63,804 nt of DNA from Rhodocyclaceae bacterium. GTDB lineage: Bacteria; Pseudomonadota; Gammaproteobacteria; Burkholderiales; Rhodocyclaceae. The stretch's first letter is position 1. Each line of letters opens with the position of its first letter. Where the stretch lies: contig JAGRGD010000225.1 of NCBI GenBank assembly GCA_020445665.1, positions 1 through 63,804 on the forward strand. The letters are read 5' to 3'. The notes beneath the pieces were generated by a model, which was given only the letters and a program-made list of their open reading frames with translations, did no database searches and was not told the DNA's origin. The position numbers were made by a program, and so were the translations under genes. Positions 29,134 to 38,044 of this stretch are shown piece after piece.

Positions 29134-30564
29134 ATGGAACACATTGTCTTCCTGACCGGACGGCTGGCGCAGCGCAATCTGGAGAAGGTGCTGGCGGCAA
29201 TCGATCCGCCCCTGTTTACCTGGGAAGTGCGCGAGATCGGCTTGCAGGTCGCCGGCCTGATGACGGCCGACATGATCCGCCGCCGCGTCGAGGCGCCGAT
29301 CGCCGCCGACCGGGTCATGGTGCCCGGCCGCTGCCGGGGCGACCTCGACGCCCTGTCGGCCCACTATGGCCTGCCGGTCGAGCGGGGGCCGGATGAGCTG
29401 AAGGACATCCCGCGCCACTTCAACCGGGCCGCCCGCGGCGTTGACCTCTCCCGCTACGAGACCCGGATCTTTGCCGAGATCGTCGACGCCTCGACCCTGA
29501 GCGTCGCGCAGATCGTCGAGCGCGGTGGCTATCTGCGCAGCCAGGGGGCCGACGTGATCGACCTGGGCTGCCTGCCGGCGACCCCGTTCGAGCACCTCGA
29601 AGCCGCGGTGGCGGCCCTCAAGGCCGAGGGACACCGGGTCAGCGTGGACTCCCTCGAGCCGGACGAGCTGCTGCGGGGCGGGCGTGCCGGGGCCGACTAT
29701 CTCCTGAGCCTGACACCGGACACCCTGTGGATCGCCGACGAGGTGGCCGCCACGCCGGTGCTGATCCCGCGCGAGCCGGCCGACGAGGCCTCGCTGCATC
29801 AGGCGGTCGAGCGCTTCCTGGCCGATGGCCGCCCCTTTCTCGCAGACAGCATCCTCGACCCGATCCCCTTCGGCCTGCTCGGCTCCCTGTGCCGCTACCA
29901 GCGCCTGCGCGAGCGCTTCCCGGAGATCGACATCATGATGGGGGTCGGCAACGTCACCGAGCTGACCGAGGCCGACACCAGCGGCATCAACGCGGTGCTG
30001 TTCGGCATCGCCGCCGAGCTGGGCGTGGCCGCGGTGCTGACGACCCAGGTCAGCCCGCACGCGCGGCGCGCGGTGCGGGAGGCGGACGTAGCCCGCCGGG
30101 TGATGTTCGCCGCACGCGAGACCCAGTCCCTGCCCAAGGGCTTCTCCGACGCGCTGATGACAGTGCACGGCCGGCGCCCCTTCCCCGATGGCCCGGACGA
30201 GATCGCCCAGGCCGCCGCCGCGGTCAAGGACCCCAACTTCCGGGTCCAGGTCAGCGGCGACGGCATCCATGTTTACAACCGCGACGGCCTCTTCACCCAC
30301 ACCGACCCCTTCGAGCTGTATCCGGAACTGGGGCTCGAAGCCGACGGCGGACACGCCTTCTACATGGGGGTCGAACTCGCCCGCGCCGAGATCGCCTTCC
30401 AGCTCGGCAAGCGCTACGTCCAGGATCGGCCCCTCGACTGGGGCTGCGCGGCCGACCGGGTCGAGGAGGATCTGCTCAAACACCGGGCGCCGGGCACCAC
30501 CCTGCGCCGTCGCCGCACGCCGGCCAAAAGTGAGGACACACCGCCGAATGCCCAGGATTCTTGA
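29134..30564 (+). CDS. Dihydropteroate-synthase-related protein of the H4MPT cluster (DUF6513)
   Basis: 476 aa. It begins MEHIVFLTGRLAQRNLEKVL and overlaps the dmrB-like gene by 22 nt. The central TIM-barrel part resembles dihydropteroate synthase (FAEIVDASTLSVAQIVERGG, GADVIDLGCLPATP, FPEIDIMMGVGNVTELTEAD). Homologues occur in H4MPT-making archaea and bacteria, where folate-type condensation of a pterin with beta-RFAP is needed. I infer that it joins the pterin to the aminobenzene moiety. The reaction is not proven for this protein. The C-terminal 60 residues are hydrophilic and less conserved. Confidence 0.85.
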   Translation: MEHIVFLTGRLAQRNLEKVLAAIDPPLFTWEVREIGLQVAGLMTADMIRRRVEAPIAADRVMVPGRCRGDLDALSAHYGLPVERGPDELKDIPRHFNRAARGVDLSRYETRIFAEIVDASTLSVAQIVERGGYLRSQGADVIDLGCLPATPFEHLEAAVAALKAEGHRVSVDSLEPDELLRGGRAGADYLLSLTPDTLWIADEVAATPVLIPREPADEASLHQAVERFLADGRPFLADSILDPIPFGLLGSLCRYQRLRERFPEIDIMMGVGNVTELTEADTSGINAVLFGIAAELGVAAVLTTQVSPHARRAVREADVARRVMFAARETQSLPKGFSDALMTVHGRRPFPDGPDEIAQAAAAVKDPNFRVQVSGDGIHVYNRDGLFTHTDPFELYPELGLEADGGHAFYMGVELARAEIAFQLGKRYVQDRPLDWGCAADRVEEDLLKHRAPGTTLRRRRTPAKSEDTPPNAQDS

Positions 30565-31129
30565 GACCCTCGTCACCACCGTGTCGCCAGCGGGGACGGT
30601 TCACCTTGCCCCGATGGGCATGCAGGAGGCGGACGGCCTCGTCGTGCTGATGCCCTTTCGCCCGTCCGCGACCCTCGACAACATCCTCGCGAGCCGCCGC
30701 GCCGTCCTCAATCTCACGGACGACGTGCGCATCTTCGCCGGCTGCGTCACGGGCCGGCGCGACTGGCCGACCGAGCCCGTCGGCGAGGGCAGCGACGTGC
30801 GGCTTTCGGGCTGCCTGACCCACGTTCCGCTCGAGCTGGCCGAGTGGCGCGACGATGCGCTCCGCCCGGTGCTGCACCTGCGGCCCGGCGCGCCGGTGAT
30901 CCACGGTCCGTTTGCCGGCTTCAACCGCGCGCAGGCCGCGGTGATCGAGGGGGCAGTGCTGGTGAGCCGGCTGTCGATGCTGGCCGACGACAAGGTGGAC
31001 CAGGAGATGGCCTACCTGCAGATCGCGATCGACAAGACCGCCGGCGACGCCGAGCGCGAAGCGTGGGGCTGGCTGAGGCAGGCCGTCGCGGATCACCGCA
31101 GCGGCCGCAGCCGGGGGCAGAGCGCCTGA
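30548..31129 (+). CDS. DUF447 family protein of the H4MPT cluster
   Basis: 193 aa. It overlaps the previous gene by 17 nt and shares TGATG with the next. Motifs are ILETLVTTVSPAGTVHLAPM, RRAVLNLTDDVRIFAGCVTG and VEGAVLVSRLSM-like text (EGAVLVSRLSMLADDKVDQE). The family has a split-barrel, flavin-reductase-like fold and is found in archaea and in methylotrophs with H4MPT. Its role in cofactor synthesis or maintenance is unknown. Confidence 0.8.
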   Translation: MPRILETLVTTVSPAGTVHLAPMGMQEADGLVVLMPFRPSATLDNILASRRAVLNLTDDVRIFAGCVTGRRDWPTEPVGEGSDVRLSGCLTHVPLELAEWRDDALRPVLHLRPGAPVIHGPFAGFNRAQAAVIEGAVLVSRLSMLADDKVDQEMAYLQIAIDKTAGDAEREAWGWLRQAVADHRSGRSRGQSA

Positions 31130-31821
31130 TGCGCGTCCTGGTCAGCGTCCGGGATCCGGCCGAGGCCGGTATCGCGGCGGCGGCCGGCGTCGATTTCATC
31201 GACCTCAAGGAGCCTTCGGCCGGCGCGCTCGGCGGGCTGCCGGCCGCGACGATCCGGGCGACTGTCCGCTCCCTCGCCGCGCGGGATCCGTCGATCCGGA
31301 TCAGCGCCACGATCGGCGACCTGCCGGTGTCGTCCGCCGCGGCCATCGAGGCCAGGGTGCGCGAGGTGGCGGATTGCGGGGTCGATCTGGTCAAGGTCGG
31401 CCTGCCCGGCCGAGGCGGTACGGCGGCCGAGGCCCTTGCGGTCCGCCTCGCCGGGCTCGGCGTGGCCCTGGTGCCGGTGCTGATCGCCGACGATGGACTG
31501 GACCCCGGCTTCGTCGAGCGGCTCGCCCGCCTGCCATTTGCCGCGCTGATGCTCGACACGCAGGCCAAGACGACCGGCAGCCTGCTTGCGCTGCTGCCCG
31601 AGCCACCGATCCGGCATTTCCTTGCCACTGCCGCACGCGCGGGACGGCCTGCGGGACTGGCGGGCGCACTCCGGCAGGCAGATCTGCCCCGTCTTGGGGC
31701 GCTGGCGCCGGATTTTGCCGGCTTTCGCAGTGCGGTTTGCGAGGGCCCGCGCGAAGGGCAACTCAGCCGTCACCGCCTGGACGCGCTATTGGCCGAACTG
31801 CGCCCGGCGACGATGGCCTGA
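31129..31821 (+). CDS. mfnB: (5-formylfuran-3-yl)methyl phosphate synthase
   Basis: 230 aa, DUF556/MfnB family. It makes the furan ring of methanofuran-type cofactors from two glyceraldehyde 3-phosphate molecules. The TIM barrel keeps the active-site lysines: K27 in FIDLKEPSAGALGGL, K89 in GVDLVKVGLPG, and D143/K147 in LMLDTQAKTTGS. Its product would feed synthesis of methylofuran, the carrier used by the Fhc complex. The start is a 1-nt overlap with the DUF447 stop. It converges on mfnE with 14 nt between stops. Confidence 0.92.
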   Translation: MRVLVSVRDPAEAGIAAAAGVDFIDLKEPSAGALGGLPAATIRATVRSLAARDPSIRISATIGDLPVSSAAAIEARVREVADCGVDLVKVGLPGRGGTAAEALAVRLAGLGVALVPVLIADDGLDPGFVERLARLPFAALMLDTQAKTTGSLLALLPEPPIRHFLATAARAGRPAGLAGALRQADLPRLGALAPDFAGFRSAVCEGPREGQLSRHRLDALLAELRPATMA

Positions 31822-31835
31822 AGGGTCGGCAGCGC

Positions 31836-32438
31836 TCAGGGCAGGGCGCAGGGGACCCTTGCGTCGAGGAGCAGGGCGCGCATCGCGCCGAGCTCGGTGC
31901 GCTCCAGCAGGCTGACCAGATTGCCGGACTTCTCGGCCAGCTCCGGGAAGGCGCGATCAACGATGTCCGCGTCGGCCAGTTGCTGCCAGTGCTCGAACGG
32001 CGGAATCTGGCAGGACTTCACCAGGATCACCCGCTCGGCGTTCAGGCGCTCGGCGAGCCACAGGGCCAGGCTGTCCGAAGTGACCCCCCAGTTGGTCAGT
32101 TCGTCACGGTTCTGGCGCAACAGATTGAGCGGCATCCACACCGGCACCCGGCCCCGGTGCATCGTCGCGATCATGTCCTCGTCGTTGGCGCACAGCTCGA
32201 GATCCGGGTGCAGGCCCTGCAGCATGAAGGCGAACTGGCCCATGCCGAGGACGGCCATGTTGTGGGCCGCGAGATCGTCGAAGTGCCAGTGGGCCTGGGC
32301 GCGCCGCGAGGCCTCGGCGAAGTTGCCGCCGCCCGGGACGATCACGACCCGGCCGCCGCCCAGGTCGGCCAGGACCTCCAGCCAATCCACGAGCATCGGG
32401 TCCTCGCAGAGGCTGCCGCCCAGCTTGACTACCCACAT
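31836..32438 (-). CDS. mfnE: Amino acid kinase family protein, MfnE-like furan phosphate kinase
   Basis: 200 aa from the ATG of MWVVKLGGSLCEDPMLVDWL; 92 upstream codons in frame overlap mfnF and are unrelated to the family. It has the kinase-fold motifs VVKLGGS, VVIVPGGGNFAE, NWGVTSDSLALWLAERL and AERVILVKSCQIPP. MfnE phosphorylates (aminomethyl)furan-methyl phosphate to the diphosphate in methanofuran synthesis. It overlaps the upstream mfnF-like gene by 10 nt. Placement between mfnB and mfnF supports the name. Activity is inferred. Confidence 0.85.
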   Translation of the reverse strand: MWVVKLGGSLCEDPMLVDWLEVLADLGGGRVVIVPGGGNFAEASRRAQAHWHFDDLAAHNMAVLGMGQFAFMLQGLHPDLELCANDEDMIATMHRGRVPVWMPLNLLRQNRDELTNWGVTSDSLALWLAERLNAERVILVKSCQIPPFEHWQQLADADIVDRAFPELAEKSGNLVSLLERTELGAMRALLLDARVPCALP

Positions 32439-33487
32439 GGTCGTTCTCCTGCCAGGTACAGGCTGGCGATCGCCGCGCTCGGCGCGCAGGTGCTCACCCA
32501 GGCTTCGAGCCCGGGCGGGGCGAGCACCTGTCGATGGAAGGGAATGAACGGGCGACCCAGCCGATGTGCCAACTCGCGAGCAAGAAACGAACCGCAACCG
32601 GCGCCGATGATCGGCGCGTCGATCGGCAGCGCTGCCGCAGCGAGGACGCGGCCTGCGTTGGCGGCGATGCACTCGATCATGCGTGACGCCCAGGCCGTGG
32701 CCAGCTCGCGCCACGCCAGCAGGTCGGCGTCGCGGCCGTCGTGGCCCACCATCCGGGCCAGCCGCCGACAGGTCGCAGCCTGACTCTTGTCGCTGCCGTC
32801 AGCGGGTGGATGCTGGTCGTGATCGGGGTCGAGTTGCCCGAGCAGGCGGAACACGTCGGCGGTGGTGGCAAAGAACTCGTTCATCACGTTGCGCGCCTGG
32901 CCGCGCCAGACGACGCGTTCTCCCAGCGCACATAGCGGCGTGCGCGACACGCCGACATAGACCAGTTCGCCGGTGGCAAGGCGCTCCGCGTCGCTGCGTC
33001 CGGACGGCACCGGGAGCCCGCTGGCGAGGGGGATGATGTCGGTCGTGGTGCTGCCAATATCCACCAGCAAGCCGTCACCGACGCGCCCCGCGACGCAGTG
33101 GGCGGTCGCCAGCCAGTTGGCCGAGGCCACCTGCTGCCAGGCCCGTGCCGCGGCGGTGGCGTCGAGCCAGCCGGCGTCGCCGGCGAAGAACAGCGGGCTC
33201 GGCGACAGGGCGTGGGCCAGGTGGCCGACGAGGGCCTCGACACCCCGCTGACGGTCCTCGAAGAGGTCGGTCATCTCGGCGGTCATCGTCACCACGTGGT
33301 GGCTTGGCGTGAGGTCCGGCCAGCGCCGTGCCGCGGCATCGATGGCGGCGTCCAGCCGGTCGAGGCCCTGCCACAGGGGCGCCGCCCACTGGGCGACATC
33401 GGCGATGCGGCCGCCTTGCAGCACGCTGGCCTTGACATGAGCGCCGCCCACGTCCCAGCCCACGATGATCGGCTCAGGCGGGGGCAA
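32429..33487 (-). CDS. mfnF: Hydantoinase/oxoprolinase-fold protein, MfnF-like
   Basis: 352 aa from a TTG start. The ATPase-fold motifs are PIIVGWDVGGAHVKASVLQG, GRVGDGLLVDIGSTTTDIIP and PIIGAGCGSFLARELAHRLG. This family, annotated as an H4MPT-linked C1 pathway protein, includes MfnF, which couples the furan diphosphate to the glutamyl-tyramine part of methanofuran. In M. extorquens methylofuran I recall tyrosine in place of tyramine. It overlaps the upstream ATP-grasp gene by 14 nt. Confidence 0.83.
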   Translation of the reverse strand: MPPPEPIIVGWDVGGAHVKASVLQGGRIADVAQWAAPLWQGLDRLDAAIDAAARRWPDLTPSHHVVTMTAEMTDLFEDRQRGVEALVGHLAHALSPSPLFFAGDAGWLDATAAARAWQQVASANWLATAHCVAGRVGDGLLVDIGSTTTDIIPLASGLPVPSGRSDAERLATGELVYVGVSRTPLCALGERVVWRGQARNVMNEFFATTADVFRLLGQLDPDHDQHPPADGSDKSQAATCRRLARMVGHDGRDADLLAWRELATAWASRMIECIAANAGRVLAAAALPIDAPIIGAGCGSFLARELAHRLGRPFIPFHRQVLAPPGLEAWVSTCAPSAAIASLYLAGERPCG

Positions 33488-34460
33488 GGGTGCGCGCCTC
33501 CCGGGTGGGTGTGGTGACCTGGGCCAGGATCTCCGCTGCCAGCGGGCGGCCCAGGCGATCCGACAGCCCGATATAGGCGCAGGTCAGCCGCGGGTTGATC
33601 TCGATGACCGTCGCGAGGCCCGCCCCGTCGACCACCAGATCGACGCCGATGTAGCCGGCAAGCCCGGGAACGGCGGCGTGGATCTGCGCCGCGAGGCGCG
33701 TCAGGACGTCGTCCGCACCGGCGCTCGGTGCGCGCAGGTAATGCACCCCGTGGTAACACACCGTGCCATCGGCCCGAACCGAAACGTCCTGCCGGTTAAC
33801 CGCCAGGATCTCGACCGAGCTGGGCGTGGCGAGCAGGGAGAGGCTGAGCGGGGTGCCATCGACCCAGCGTTCGAGGGTCACCGCTTCGCCCGTCGCCCGC
33901 CGTTTCTCGGCAGCGGCCTGCGCGGTGGCGAGACTGTCGAAGCGCTCCGTGGCGATCGCCCCGGCGCCGTCGTCGGGCTTGACCGTCCACCGACCCGCGA
34001 CGTCATCCTCCGCGGCTTCCTGCGGCACCGCGATGCCGTGGCGCCGCAGGTGGCAGCGGGTAGCCGTCTTGCTCGCGGTGAGCCGGATCGCTTCGAGCCT
34101 ACAGCCGACCCAGGGCGTCGCGCCCGCCGCCTCGCAGAGCGTTGCGAGGATACCGTCCGCCTCCGGCGCGACCACCCACACCGCGTCGTGGTCGGCGGCG
34201 ACCCGTCGCAGGAAGGCGGCCGGCGCCTCTCCTGCCGCAAGGGCCAACGCGAGCGTTCCGAGCGGCGGCGATTCGCCTGCGGGGCTGGTGGCGCAGGTGA
34301 TCGTGACGCCGTCGATGGCCCGCAGGTCTGCGGCGAGCGCATCCCGCATCGCCCGGCCCTGGTCAAGGAGCGCCCTGTGCGCCGACGCCGGCATCGGATC
34401 CGCCGCCATGCCACCGGCGCTGATAAATTCAAGCACCAGGATGCGATGAGGCAAGGGCAT
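33474..34460 (-). CDS. mfnD: ATP-grasp protein, MfnD-like (tyramine/tyrosine-glutamate ligase)
   Basis: 328 aa. ATP-grasp features are RILVLEFISAGGMAADPM at the N-terminus, LTASKTATRCHLRRHGIAVP, WTVKPDDGAGAIAT, GYIGVDLVVDGAGLATVIEI and NPRLTCAYIGLSDRLG. MfnD-type enzymes add glutamate to tyramine in methanofuran synthesis. Substrate identity in bacteria may differ. Its ATG (34460-34458) overlaps the ATG of the divergent HisA-like gene by two bases, so both genes start inside the same CATG. It is the first gene of the mfnD-mfnF-mfnE operon. Confidence 0.82.
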   Translation of the reverse strand: MPLPHRILVLEFISAGGMAADPMPASAHRALLDQGRAMRDALAADLRAIDGVTITCATSPAGESPPLGTLALALAAGEAPAAFLRRVAADHDAVWVVAPEADGILATLCEAAGATPWVGCRLEAIRLTASKTATRCHLRRHGIAVPQEAAEDDVAGRWTVKPDDGAGAIATERFDSLATAQAAAEKRRATGEAVTLERWVDGTPLSLSLLATPSSVEILAVNRQDVSVRADGTVCYHGVHYLRAPSAGADDVLTRLAAQIHAAVPGLAGYIGVDLVVDGAGLATVIEINPRLTCAYIGLSDRLGRPLAAEILAQVTTPTREARTLAPA

Positions 34461-35175
34461 GAAGCTGATTCCGGTGATGGATCTGAAGGCGGGTTGCGTG
34501 GTGCGGGCGGTCCAGGGCGATCGGGAGCGCTACCGCCCCATCGTGTCGGGCCTGTGCGGCGGGCACGAGCCGGTGACGGTGGCGCGGGCCCTGCTCGACT
34601 GCAGCGGCGCCGACGTGCTCTACCTGGCAGACCTTGACGCACTGACCGGCGGCGAACGTCAGGCGGTCGTGATCACAACCCTCCTCGAGGCGCTGCCGGA
34701 TACCCGCCTTTGGCTCGACGCGGCGTTCCGCGACCGCGCCGACTGGCTGGCGCTGCAGGCGATGCTGGGGGGCGCGGCCAGCCGGGTGCAGCCGGTATAC
34801 GCCAGTGAGGCCCTGAGTTCCGGAGCGGCCCTCACGGAAGCCTTCGATGCGCCGGCTTCGGGGATTCTGTCGCTGGACACCCGAGGCGGCGAGCCGCTTG
34901 ACGCAGGGGGCTGCTGGCAGCGGCCGGACGCCTGGCCGGGCCACGTCATCGTGATGACGCTCGATCGCGTTGGCAGCGGGGGTGGCCCCGACCTGGCAAC
35001 GCTGGCGCGCATCCGCCGGCGCCGCCCCGATGTTCGCGTGGTCGGCGCGGGCGGTATCCGGGATAAGGCCGATCTGACGCGGGCGGCGGCAACGGGGGCC
35101 TGGGCCTGGCTGGTGGCCTCGGCGCTCCACGACCGGCGCATTGTGGCTGTTGGGCATGGGGTGTCGCTTTTCTAG
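34459..35175 (+). CDS. HisA/HisF-like protein of the H4MPT/methylofuran cluster
   Basis: 238 aa TIM-barrel protein beginning LIPVMDLKAGCVVRAVQGDR. It has YLADLDALTGG, LWLDAAFRDRADW and the C-terminal phosphate-binding VVGAGGIRDKADLTRAAATG. It resembles HisA but lies among cofactor genes, and HisA-like genes of this kind are conserved in H4MPT clusters of methylotrophs. Its reaction is unknown. It shares its start region with divergent mfnD and has no more than a weak AGG upstream. Confidence 0.82.
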   Translation: MKLIPVMDLKAGCVVRAVQGDRERYRPIVSGLCGGHEPVTVARALLDCSGADVLYLADLDALTGGERQAVVITTLLEALPDTRLWLDAAFRDRADWLALQAMLGGAASRVQPVYASEALSSGAALTEAFDAPASGILSLDTRGGEPLDAGGCWQRPDAWPGHVIVMTLDRVGSGGGPDLATLARIRRRRPDVRVVGAGGIRDKADLTRAAATGAWAWLVASALHDRRIVAVGHGVSLF

Positions 35176-35335
35176 CGTGTTCTCGTTGTAGCTGCCAGGG
35201 ACTCACGATCCATGCCAGCCGGGGCGATGGGCCGTGGTTTCCCCGGTCGGGTCCCCCGTGCGTAGCACATCGGTCTGCGCCGGGGTGTCGGCCGCTGCAC
35301 CCGGGACCGGTTCCGTGTGGTGGCCGAGGAGCAAA

Positions 35336-35380
35336 GTGTCACGTCGCAGTGTGTAACCGATTTCACGGTCGTCGTGACAC
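35336..35380. promoter_or_regulatory. Candidate activator-binding cluster upstream of xoxF
   Basis: Half-sites GTGTCAC (35336-35342), CAGTGTG (35347-35353) and GTGACAC (35374-35380) resemble parts of the GTGACACAGTGT dyad found upstream of fhcB and the beta-RFAP synthase operon. None is a full match. They lie 135-180 bp upstream of the -24 element, a distance sigma54 enhancers often use. Confidence 0.4.
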
Positions 35381-35513
35381 GCGCTGGCGTCAAGCGGGAT
35401 GACCCGGTGCGTGAGATTTCTCCATCCGCGCCGGGAAAACCTCCCGATTCCCCCAAGGCCGGTGCGGGCAAGCGCGGCGCCCGCGCCGTCGGCGGGAACC
35501 CGTGCCGGGCCGG

Positions 35514-35529
35514 TGGCACATGACTTGCA
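35514..35529 (+). promoter_or_regulatory. Candidate sigma54 promoter of xoxF
   Basis: TGGCAC-N5-TTGCA is almost the textbook -24/-12 consensus with exact spacing. Transcription should begin near 35540. The surrounding 18 bases agree with the fhcB promoter at 16 positions. Confidence 0.75.
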
Positions 35530-35675
35530 GACCTCTCGGCCGGGCAGGCGTGATCCACGCCGGTCCGAGGTGGCAAGCCCCGACCCGGCCTGGCCGGCGA
35601 GGGCGAGCAAAAATCAGGTACCGGGCTTTCGACAGGCGTCGGCATCCTGGGGGGTTAAAAGAAAAGGAGACATGA

Positions 35676-37478
35676 ATGATCGCAGGGCTTAAGCACAAGG
35701 TGGCGGCCGCACTGGCCTGCATGACCGCAGCAGGTTTCGCTGTGGCGGATGCGGACCTGGATCGGGCCATGAAGAACCCGGGCAACTGGGCATCGCAGGC
35801 GGGCGACGAGTACAACCAGCGCTACAGCTCGCTGGACCAGATCAACGCCGGCAACGTCGGTAATCTCCAGGTGGCATGGACCTTCTCGACCGGTGTGCTG
35901 CGCGGTCACGAGGGCTCCCCGCTGGTCATCGGCGACATGATGTACATCCACTCGCCCTTCCCGAACAACGTTTACGCCGTCGATCTCAACACCCAGCAGA
36001 TCGTCTGGAAGCACACGCCGAAGCAGGACTCGGCCGTGATCGCGCAGATGTGCTGCGACACCGTCAACCGGGGCCTGGCCTACGGCGACGGCAAGGTCTT
36101 CCTGCAGCGTGCCGACTCGGTCCTCGAGGCGCTTGACGCCAAGACCGGCAAGGTGGTCTGGCAGGCCACCAACGGCGATCCGAAGCTGGGCGCCGTCAAC
36201 ACCAACGCACCGCACATCTTCGGCGACAAGGTCATCACCGGTATCTCCGGTGGCGAGTGGGGCGTGCGCGGCTACATCTCCGCCTACAACATCAAGGACG
36301 GCAAGATGGCGTGGCGCGGCTACTCCGTCGGCCCCGACGCCGAGATGCTGATGGACCCGGCCAAGTCCATGACCTGGGCCGATGGCAAGATGCAGCCGGT
36401 CGGCAAGGACTCCTCGCTGAAGACCTGGAAGGGCGATCAGTGGAAGATCGGTGGCGGCACGACCTGGGGCTGGTATTCCTACGATCGCGCAGAGAACCTG
36501 CTCTACTACGGGACCGGCAACCCCTCGACCTGGAACCCGACCCAGCGTCCGGGTGACAACAAGTGGTCGATGAGCATCTGGGCCCGCGACCTCGACACCG
36601 GCATGGTCAAGTGGGTCTATCAGATGACGCCGCACGACGAGTGGGACTTCGACGGCATCAACGAGATGATCCTCGCGGACATCGACGTCAAGGGCAAGAA
36701 GCGCAAGGCCCTGGTTCACTTCGACCGCAACGGCTTTGGCTACACGCTGGACCGGATCTCGGGTGAACTGCTGGTGGCCGAGAAGTATGACCCGGTGGTG
36801 AACTGGGCGACCCACGTGGACATGAAGACCGGTCGTCCGCAGGTCGTGGCCCAGTACAGTACCGAGCACAACGGCGAGGACGTGAACTCCAAGGGCATCT
36901 GCCCGGCCGCACTCGGTACCAAGGACCAGCAGCCTGCCGCCTTCCATCCGAAGACCGGCCTGTTCTACGTGCCGACCAACCACGTGTGCATGGACTACGA
37001 GCCGTTCGAGGTGGAGTACACCGCCGGTCAGCCGTACGTCGGCGCCACGCTGGCCATGTACCCGGCGCCGAACAGCCATGGTGGCATGGGCAACTTCATC
37101 GCCTGGGACGCCGGCGCGGGCAAGATCGTCTGGTCCAAGCCGGAGCAGTTCTCGGTCTGGAGCGGCGCGCTCACCACGGCCGGTGATGTGATCTTCTATG
37201 GCACCCTGGAAGGCTACCTGAAGGCGGTGAACCTGAAGGACGGCAAGGAGCTGTGGAAGTTCAAGACCCCGTCCGGCATCATCGGCAACGTCTTCACCTA
37301 CCTGCACAAGGGCAAGCAGTACGTCGGTGTGTACTCGGGTATCGGTGGCTGGGCCGGCATCGGCATGGCCGCGGGCCTCGAGAATGACAGCGACGGCCTG
37401 GGTGCGGTCGGTGGCTACCGCGACCTGCAGAAGTACACCAACCTTGGTGGTTCCCTGACGGTCTTCGCCCTGCCGTAA
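35676..37478 (+). CDS. xoxF: Lanthanide-dependent PQQ methanol dehydrogenase XoxF
   Basis: 600 aa, eight-bladed quinoprotein of the periplasm with signal peptide [20 protein letters not shown]. It oxidises methanol, to formaldehyde or formate, and passes electrons to a c-type cytochrome. It shows the vicinal disulfide C126-C127 (QMCCDT), metal ligands E194 (GGEWGVRG) and N282 (GTGNPSTWN), catalytic D324, and the extra D326 in WDFDG. The extra Asp marks lanthanide rather than calcium enzymes. No mxaF is present. The start at 35676 is preferred over an out-of-frame ATG 4 nt earlier. The gene heads the xoxFGJ cluster and is followed by a terminator. Confidence 0.98.
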   Translation: MIAGLKHKVAAALACMTAAGFAVADADLDRAMKNPGNWASQAGDEYNQRYSSLDQINAGNVGNLQVAWTFSTGVLRGHEGSPLVIGDMMYIHSPFPNNVYAVDLNTQQIVWKHTPKQDSAVIAQMCCDTVNRGLAYGDGKVFLQRADSVLEALDAKTGKVVWQATNGDPKLGAVNTNAPHIFGDKVITGISGGEWGVRGYISAYNIKDGKMAWRGYSVGPDAEMLMDPAKSMTWADGKMQPVGKDSSLKTWKGDQWKIGGGTTWGWYSYDRAENLLYYGTGNPSTWNPTQRPGDNKWSMSIWARDLDTGMVKWVYQMTPHDEWDFDGINEMILADIDVKGKKRKALVHFDRNGFGYTLDRISGELLVAEKYDPVVNWATHVDMKTGRPQVVAQYSTEHNGEDVNSKGICPAALGTKDQQPAAFHPKTGLFYVPTNHVCMDYEPFEVEYTAGQPYVGATLAMYPAPNSHGGMGNFIAWDAGAGKIVWSKPEQFSVWSGALTTAGDVIFYGTLEGYLKAVNLKDGKELWKFKTPSGIIGNVFTYLHKGKQYVGVYSGIGGWAGIGMAAGLENDSDGLGAVGGYRDLQKYTNLGGSLTVFALP

Positions 37479-37505
37479 GCGGCACGACGACCGTATCACC
37501 TTCGG

Positions 37506-37536
37506 AAATCCCCCGGCTTACGGCCGGGGGATTTTT
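37506..37536 (+). terminator. Hairpin terminator between xoxF and xoxG
   Basis: AAATCCCCCGG pairs with CCGGGGGATTT around a 7-nt loop and is followed by five T residues. It lies 28 nt after the xoxF stop. It would make xoxF the main transcript, with reduced read-through into xoxG, or xoxG may have its own promoter. Confidence 0.85.
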
Positions 37537-37630
37537 CCCGACCGAATGAACTTGCCCGCCTCGACGAGGTCAGCGCAAGTGCGCGGCACAGACCGCGGAT
37601 CAGCTACAAAAAACGATCGGAGACAATTTC

Positions 37631-38032
37631 ATGAAGCGTGCCCTCATCCTCTCGCTTTCCACGTTCGTCGCGGGCGTCGCCTTGCCGACTGCGGCCGTGA
37701 GCGGTGATGACAAACCCCTGTACACCGTCCAGGACGGTGTCAATGTGGATGAGAACACCTACAACGGGTTCAAGACGTGGCGCGCAGCGGCATGCGACCG
37801 CTGCCACGGTCCGAACCAGGAAGGCATGGTCGGCCCCTCGCTGATCGAAAGCCTCAAGGTGCTGACCCGGGAAGAGTTCGACAAGGTCCTGACGGACGGC
37901 CGGATGGCCAAGGGCATGCCTGCGTGGAACACCAACCAGAAGGTCATGGACAACCTCGATGACCTCTACGCCTACCTCAAGGGCCGCTCCGACGGGGCGA
38001 TCACCAAGGCCAAGGTCAGAAAGATCAAGTAA
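37631..38032 (+). CDS. xoxG: Cytochrome c, XoxG-type electron acceptor of XoxF
   Basis: 133 aa with signal peptide MKRALILSLSTFVAGVALPT. A single haem site C55-x-x-C58-H59 (ACDRCHG) and likely axial M96 (RMAKGMPAWN) mark a monohaem class I cytochrome. It is shorter than some XoxG/MxaG proteins. Its place immediately after xoxF argues that it takes electrons from the dehydrogenase. TGCAGGAATGA-like initiation is not seen; GGAG lies about 10 nt upstream of the ATG. Confidence 0.9.
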   Translation: MKRALILSLSTFVAGVALPTAAVSGDDKPLYTVQDGVNVDENTYNGFKTWRAAACDRCHGPNQEGMVGPSLIESLKVLTREEFDKVLTDGRMAKGMPAWNTNQKVMDNLDDLYAYLKGRSDGAITKAKVRKIK

Positions 38033-38044
38033 GAGGGGGCCGAC

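Larger units (their letters stand above)
35176..35675 (+). other. 500-bp xoxF upstream regulatory region
   Basis: No convincing gene lies here. The frames that cross it on both strands are proline/arginine-rich and unlike any family. It contains a cluster of TGACAC-type half sites (GTGTCAC at 35336-35342, CAGTGTG at 35347-35353, GTGACAC at 35374-35380) and the sigma54 promoter at 35514. The ribosome binding site AAAGGAGA at 35663-35670 precedes xoxF. The leader predicted from the sigma54 start is about 136 nt. Confidence 0.6.

Noticed and set aside
35655-37499. A 614-codon frame antisense to xoxF
   Set aside because: The sense strand encodes a textbook XoxF with all ligands. The antisense product is rich in His, Asp, Val and Gly without any family motif.
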